Shown here: piece after piece, positions 61,385 to 64,000 of the stretch
Position numbering within the stretch: the first letter of the stretch is position 1
Layout: each line of letters starts with the position of its first letter
Origin: an uncultured Hyphomonas sp.
Lineage (GTDB): Bacteria > Pseudomonadota > Alphaproteobacteria > Caulobacterales > Hyphomonadaceae
Assembly: GCF_963678875.1 (NCBI RefSeq)
Contig: NZ_OY787457.1
Coordinates: forward strand, 496,001 to 560,000
Direction: 5' to 3'
DNA: 64,000 nt
The notes under the pieces: model-generated
The model's database searches: none
Told to the model about the DNA's origin: nothing
What the model saw: only the letters and a program-made list of their open reading frames with translations
Position numbers and translations under genes: made by a program

Positions 61385-61520
61385 GACACCTAACCTCCAA
61401 AGGGCTTTTAACCAGCTTTGGGCGTTAGTACGGGGGCCCCCACCGAGTGGGTTAGCGCAGAGTGTCCGCCACATCTCTATATTTCGAGGGGGCATTTAGG
61501 GGACAATGACCGGGCGTGCA
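61385..61520 (-). promoter_or_regulatory. Structured leader of the decarboxylase mRNA
   Basis: The leader contains CCCAC/GTGGG (61439-61443, 61447-61451), the self-complementary GGGGGCCCCC (61432-61441) and CCAAAG/CTTTGG (61397-61402, 61416-61421), the last overlapping the Shine-Dalgarno GGAGG. A TTGCAC-type -35 lies near 61519. Alphaproteobacterial ornithine decarboxylase genes are known to carry a conserved 'speF' leader RNA, which this may be. Confidence 0.45.
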
Positions 61521-61661
61521 AGGGAAATTTTTTGCGCGAACTGAAATTTTTCACGAAACCTTCTTCCACGCGGTCTGTAGCGGTTACTGAAGAAGACCTA
61601 TCGTGTTTTGCGCCTTTCCGGATTCCGGATAGAGGCAGGCGCAACTGGGAAAGTAACAGGC

Positions 61662-62771
61662 ATGACTCGCGCGCTCTCTCCATTCCTTGTCCCGATCCTT
61701 GCTGCGGCAGTCCTGATGCTGTCCGCCGCTTGCGGCCGGACGGACCTGTCAGAACTGGAAGTCGGCGACCGGATCGTCACGCCGACGATCACTGGCGTTG
61801 AGGCCCAGAAGATCAAGATCGTCGGTTCGTCCACAGTGTCGCCCTTCGCGACGGCGGTGGCAGAGCAGTTCGGCGCGGTCACCGAATGGCCGACGCCGAT
61901 TGTCGAGACGACCGGGACGGGCGGCGGCTTCAAGGCCTTCTGCCTTGGCACCGGTCCGTCACAGCCTTCGATCTCAGATGCCTCGCGCCCGATCAAGGCA
62001 GGGGAGTTGGCGCTCTGCGCTGCCAATGGCGTCAACAATCCTGCCGAGATCCGCGTCGGTTATGACGGCATCGTCATTGCCAATTCCAAAGCCGGGCCGG
62101 ACTTCGACATCACCAAGGCAGAACTTTACCGGGCGCTCGCCATGGAGCTGCCGGATGGCGAAGGCGGCTTCGTAACCAATCCGTACAAGTCCTGGAACGA
62201 GGTCAGCCCGACCCTGCCGGATGAACCGATCCTCGTCTTCGGTCCGCCGCCGACCTCCGGTACGCGCGATGCCTTCGTCGAGCTGGGCATGGAGCTTGGC
62301 GCACTGGACGATCCGCAGATGGCAGCCCTGAGCGATGAGGATGAAACCGCCTTCCTGCAACGTGCCCGGACGATCCGCACCGACGGTGCCTGGATCGATT
62401 TCGGCGAGAACGATGCCGCGGTGGTTCAGGCACTGACCAAGACGCCCACGGCGATCGGCATTCTCGGTTTTTCGTTCCTTGAGCAGAATTCAGACCGGGT
62501 GAAAGCCGGGCGCCTGTCCGGCATCTCTCCGGATTTCGTGCACATCAAGGACGGCGCCTATGGCCTTTCCCGTATGCTGTTCATCTACGTGAAGCGCGAG
62601 AATCTCGGCGTTGTGCCGGGCATTGCCGAATTCGTGGAGGAGTTCGTGTCGGACGGCGCGATGGGGACGGACGGCTACTTGCTGGACAAGGGGCTGATCC
62701 CGCTGACGGATGAAGACCGGGCAGCCGAGCAGGTGAAGGCCGCAGACCTGAACGCGGAGCCTAAGGACTAG
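61662..62771 (+). CDS. pstS: Phosphate ABC transporter substrate-binding protein
   Basis: This 369-residue lipoprotein (signal ending VLMLSAACGR, Cys24) is a PstS-type binding protein. Phosphate-binding stretches are KIVGSSTVSPFATAV, TTGTGGGFKAFC, SDASRPIKAGE and PPPTSGTRDAFVE. It captures phosphate in the periplasm. The rest of the ABC transporter (pstC, pstA, pstB) is not in the window, and the next gene is on the other strand. The ATG at 61662 begins the signal peptide. The upstream start (61608) is not supported. Confidence 0.9.
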   Translation: MTRALSPFLVPILAAAVLMLSAACGRTDLSELEVGDRIVTPTITGVEAQKIKIVGSSTVSPFATAVAEQFGAVTEWPTPIVETTGTGGGFKAFCLGTGPSQPSISDASRPIKAGELALCAANGVNNPAEIRVGYDGIVIANSKAGPDFDITKAELYRALAMELPDGEGGFVTNPYKSWNEVSPTLPDEPILVFGPPPTSGTRDAFVELGMELGALDDPQMAALSDEDETAFLQRARTIRTDGAWIDFGENDAAVVQALTKTPTAIGILGFSFLEQNSDRVKAGRLSGISPDFVHIKDGAYGLSRMLFIYVKRENLGVVPGIAEFVEEFVSDGAMGTDGYLLDKGLIPLTDEDRAAEQVKAADLNAEPKD

Positions 62772-62784
62772 GCTGGCCGCCCGG

Positions 62785-63963
62785 CTAGGACTTCTCTTCG
62801 GGCTTGTCCGAAGATTCCGGGGCTTCCTTCGGCTTCGGGCTGAGATCCAGCAGCGGCGGAATCACAAGCTCCAGCGGCTTCTTGCGGCGGCGCAGGCGGA
62901 TCTTCTGCCAGAAGCGTTTCCGGGCCGGTGCGGGCAGGGGCTGAAGATTCTCGATGAAGGCTTCTGCGCAGGCCCGCCAGCTATAGCCCTCGGCATAGTT
63001 GCGGCAGGTGTTCCGGTCGAGATCGAGGCAGGCGATGGCGCCGGCGGCAAGGTCGCCGCCGACGGGTGTGATCGTGCCGGCATTCGAGCCGGGAATCACA
63101 TCCCGCGGACCCGTTGCGTCATAGGCAGCCACCGGCGTGCCGGAGGACATGGCTTCCAGCACGACCAGACCGAACGTGTCGGTGAGGCTCGGGAATACGA
63201 AGACGTCGGCGCTGGCATAGACGGTGGCGAGGTCTTCATTGAAGCGTGCGCCGAGGAATTTGACCTCCGGATAGCGCTTCTTCAGCTCCTCGCGCTGCGG
63301 GCCGTCGCCGACGATCACTTTCGTGCCCGGAAGGTCCAGCTCGGCGAAGGCTTCGATGTTCTTTTCGACGGCCACACGGCCGACATTCAGGAAAATCGGG
63401 CGCGGCAGGCCTTCGAACGGGTCGCCGGGCTGGCCTTCCTCGATCCGGCGGGACGGGTTGAAAAGGTCCGTATCGACCCCGCGGCCCCAGGCGACGAGGT
63501 TGATGAAATTCTTGTTCCGCAGCTCTTCCACCATGGACGGCGTCGGCACCATGACCTTGCCCGAATATTTGTGGAACCAGCGCACGAAATTATAGCCCCA
63601 GGCAATCGGGATCGGCAGGCGGGCGGACACATATTCCGGGAAGCGCGTGTGATAGGCGGTGGAGAAGGGGTGTTTGATCTTCAGGCACATGGCGCGGCCC
63701 GCCATGCCCAGCGTCCCCTCGGTCGCGATGTGGATCGCGTCCGGCTCGAAATCGTTGAACCGCTCTTCGATCTCGCCGCGCGCGAACAGGGCCAGCTTGA
63801 TTTCCGGATAGGTTGGCAGCGGCATGGTCATGAAACCCTGCCCGGGATGCACGATCTCCCATTCATGTCCCATCGCCTCGGATTCGGCGATGACGCGCTT
63901 CATGGTGCGCACGACGCCATTGACCTGAGGGTCCCAGGCGTCTGTCACGAGCATGATCCGCAT
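62785..63963 (-). CDS. Family-4 glycosyltransferase
   Basis: The 392-residue protein is a GT-B enzyme: N-terminal RIMLVTDAWDPQVNGVVRT and the donor domain FLNVGRVAVEKN, VIVGDGPQREEL, FPSLTDTFGLVVLEAMSSGTPV, read in parts. The C-terminal tail is basic then acidic (RLRRRKKPLEL; SSDKPEEKS). Such proteins include the diacylglycerol glucuronosyl- or mannosyl-transferases that make glycolipids in place of phospholipids. The convergent neighbour pstS raises the possibility of a phosphate-starvation role, which is inference. The ATG at 63963 begins the first strand. Confidence 0.88.
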   Translation of the reverse strand: MRIMLVTDAWDPQVNGVVRTMKRVIAESEAMGHEWEIVHPGQGFMTMPLPTYPEIKLALFARGEIEERFNDFEPDAIHIATEGTLGMAGRAMCLKIKHPFSTAYHTRFPEYVSARLPIPIAWGYNFVRWFHKYSGKVMVPTPSMVEELRNKNFINLVAWGRGVDTDLFNPSRRIEEGQPGDPFEGLPRPIFLNVGRVAVEKNIEAFAELDLPGTKVIVGDGPQREELKKRYPEVKFLGARFNEDLATVYASADVFVFPSLTDTFGLVVLEAMSSGTPVAAYDATGPRDVIPGSNAGTITPVGGDLAAGAIACLDLDRNTCRNYAEGYSWRACAEAFIENLQPLPAPARKRFWQKIRLRRRKKPLELVIPPLLDLSPKPKEAPESSDKPEEKS

Positions 63964-64000
63964 GTGGACTCCCATCAATGCCACGCAGCCGAGCGCAACA

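Overview
The window is GC-rich chromosomal DNA from an alphaproteobacterium. Gene content suggests a marine member of the Hyphomonadaceae/Caulobacterales side of the class. The basis is a class I lysyl-tRNA synthetase in place of class II, an RpoH sigma factor, a UrcA-family exported protein, DUF2853, ZapE, a fused indolepyruvate:ferredoxin oxidoreductase, and an alphaproteobacterial-type LexA box. This placement is inference from gene families; no rRNA or other phylogenetic marker lies in the window. No tRNA, rRNA, CRISPR array, transposase or integrase gene was seen.

Layout. 1-3.9 kb: 3' end of cysH, an rRNA/tRNA 2'-O-methyltransferase carrying an in-frame palindromic (REP-like) insertion, an RcnB-like protein, a polytopic membrane protein and rpoH. 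4.1-5.2 kb: a low-GC two-gene island (DUF6471 remnant plus an unknown membrane protein). 5.2-8.9 kb: a carbonic anhydrase-SulP operon divergent from an OxyR-like LysR regulator that lacks the redox cysteines, with an OxyR-style operator between them. 8.9-18.1 kb: HAD phosphatase, rhomboid-zapE, a single-domain response regulator, an acyltransferase, hydrolases and a GNAT-nitrilase fusion. 18.1-23.3 kb: a MarR/OmpR/EnvZ operon divergent from ilvE, then 1-Cys peroxiredoxin, SixA-like phosphatase and UrcA.

23.3-34.6 kb: photolyase with a LexA box, a spacer with two inverted DnaA boxes, a family-2 glycosyltransferase, a two-subunit acyl-CoA dehydrogenase pair, DUF2853, an FMN-binding glutamate-synthase-like protein, DUF4105, bfr and bfd (Fur box), and an XRE/membrane-protein pair with repeated operators. 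34.6-46.7 kb: class I lysS, a small lipoprotein with a hairpin-sequestered ribosome-binding site, a serpin lipoprotein, fused iorAB with a divergent Lrp regulator, GNAT, thiolase, PilZ and an M13 peptidase. 46.8-54.7 kb: a complete RND tripartite efflux operon and a PhoR-type kinase. 54.8-64 kb: a copper-resistance operon (small Cys/His protein, copA, copB), a Fur-boxed DUF2218 gene, an inositol monophosphatase-like gene, murI, ornithine/lysine decarboxylase with a long structured leader, an orphan pstS and a family-4 glycosyltransferase.

Functional themes are metal handling (Fur-linked bfd and DUF2218, copper operon, RcnB), envelope and efflux functions, fatty-acid/amino-acid catabolism, and stress responses. 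The regulatory sequences are the most distinctive part: several candidate operators can be assigned to regulator families by their base spacing alone. No wholly new multi-gene system is evident. The best leads are the cysteine-less OxyR-like regulator with its operator beside the bicarbonate genes, the XRE/membrane pair with three operator copies, and the in-gene palindromic insertion.
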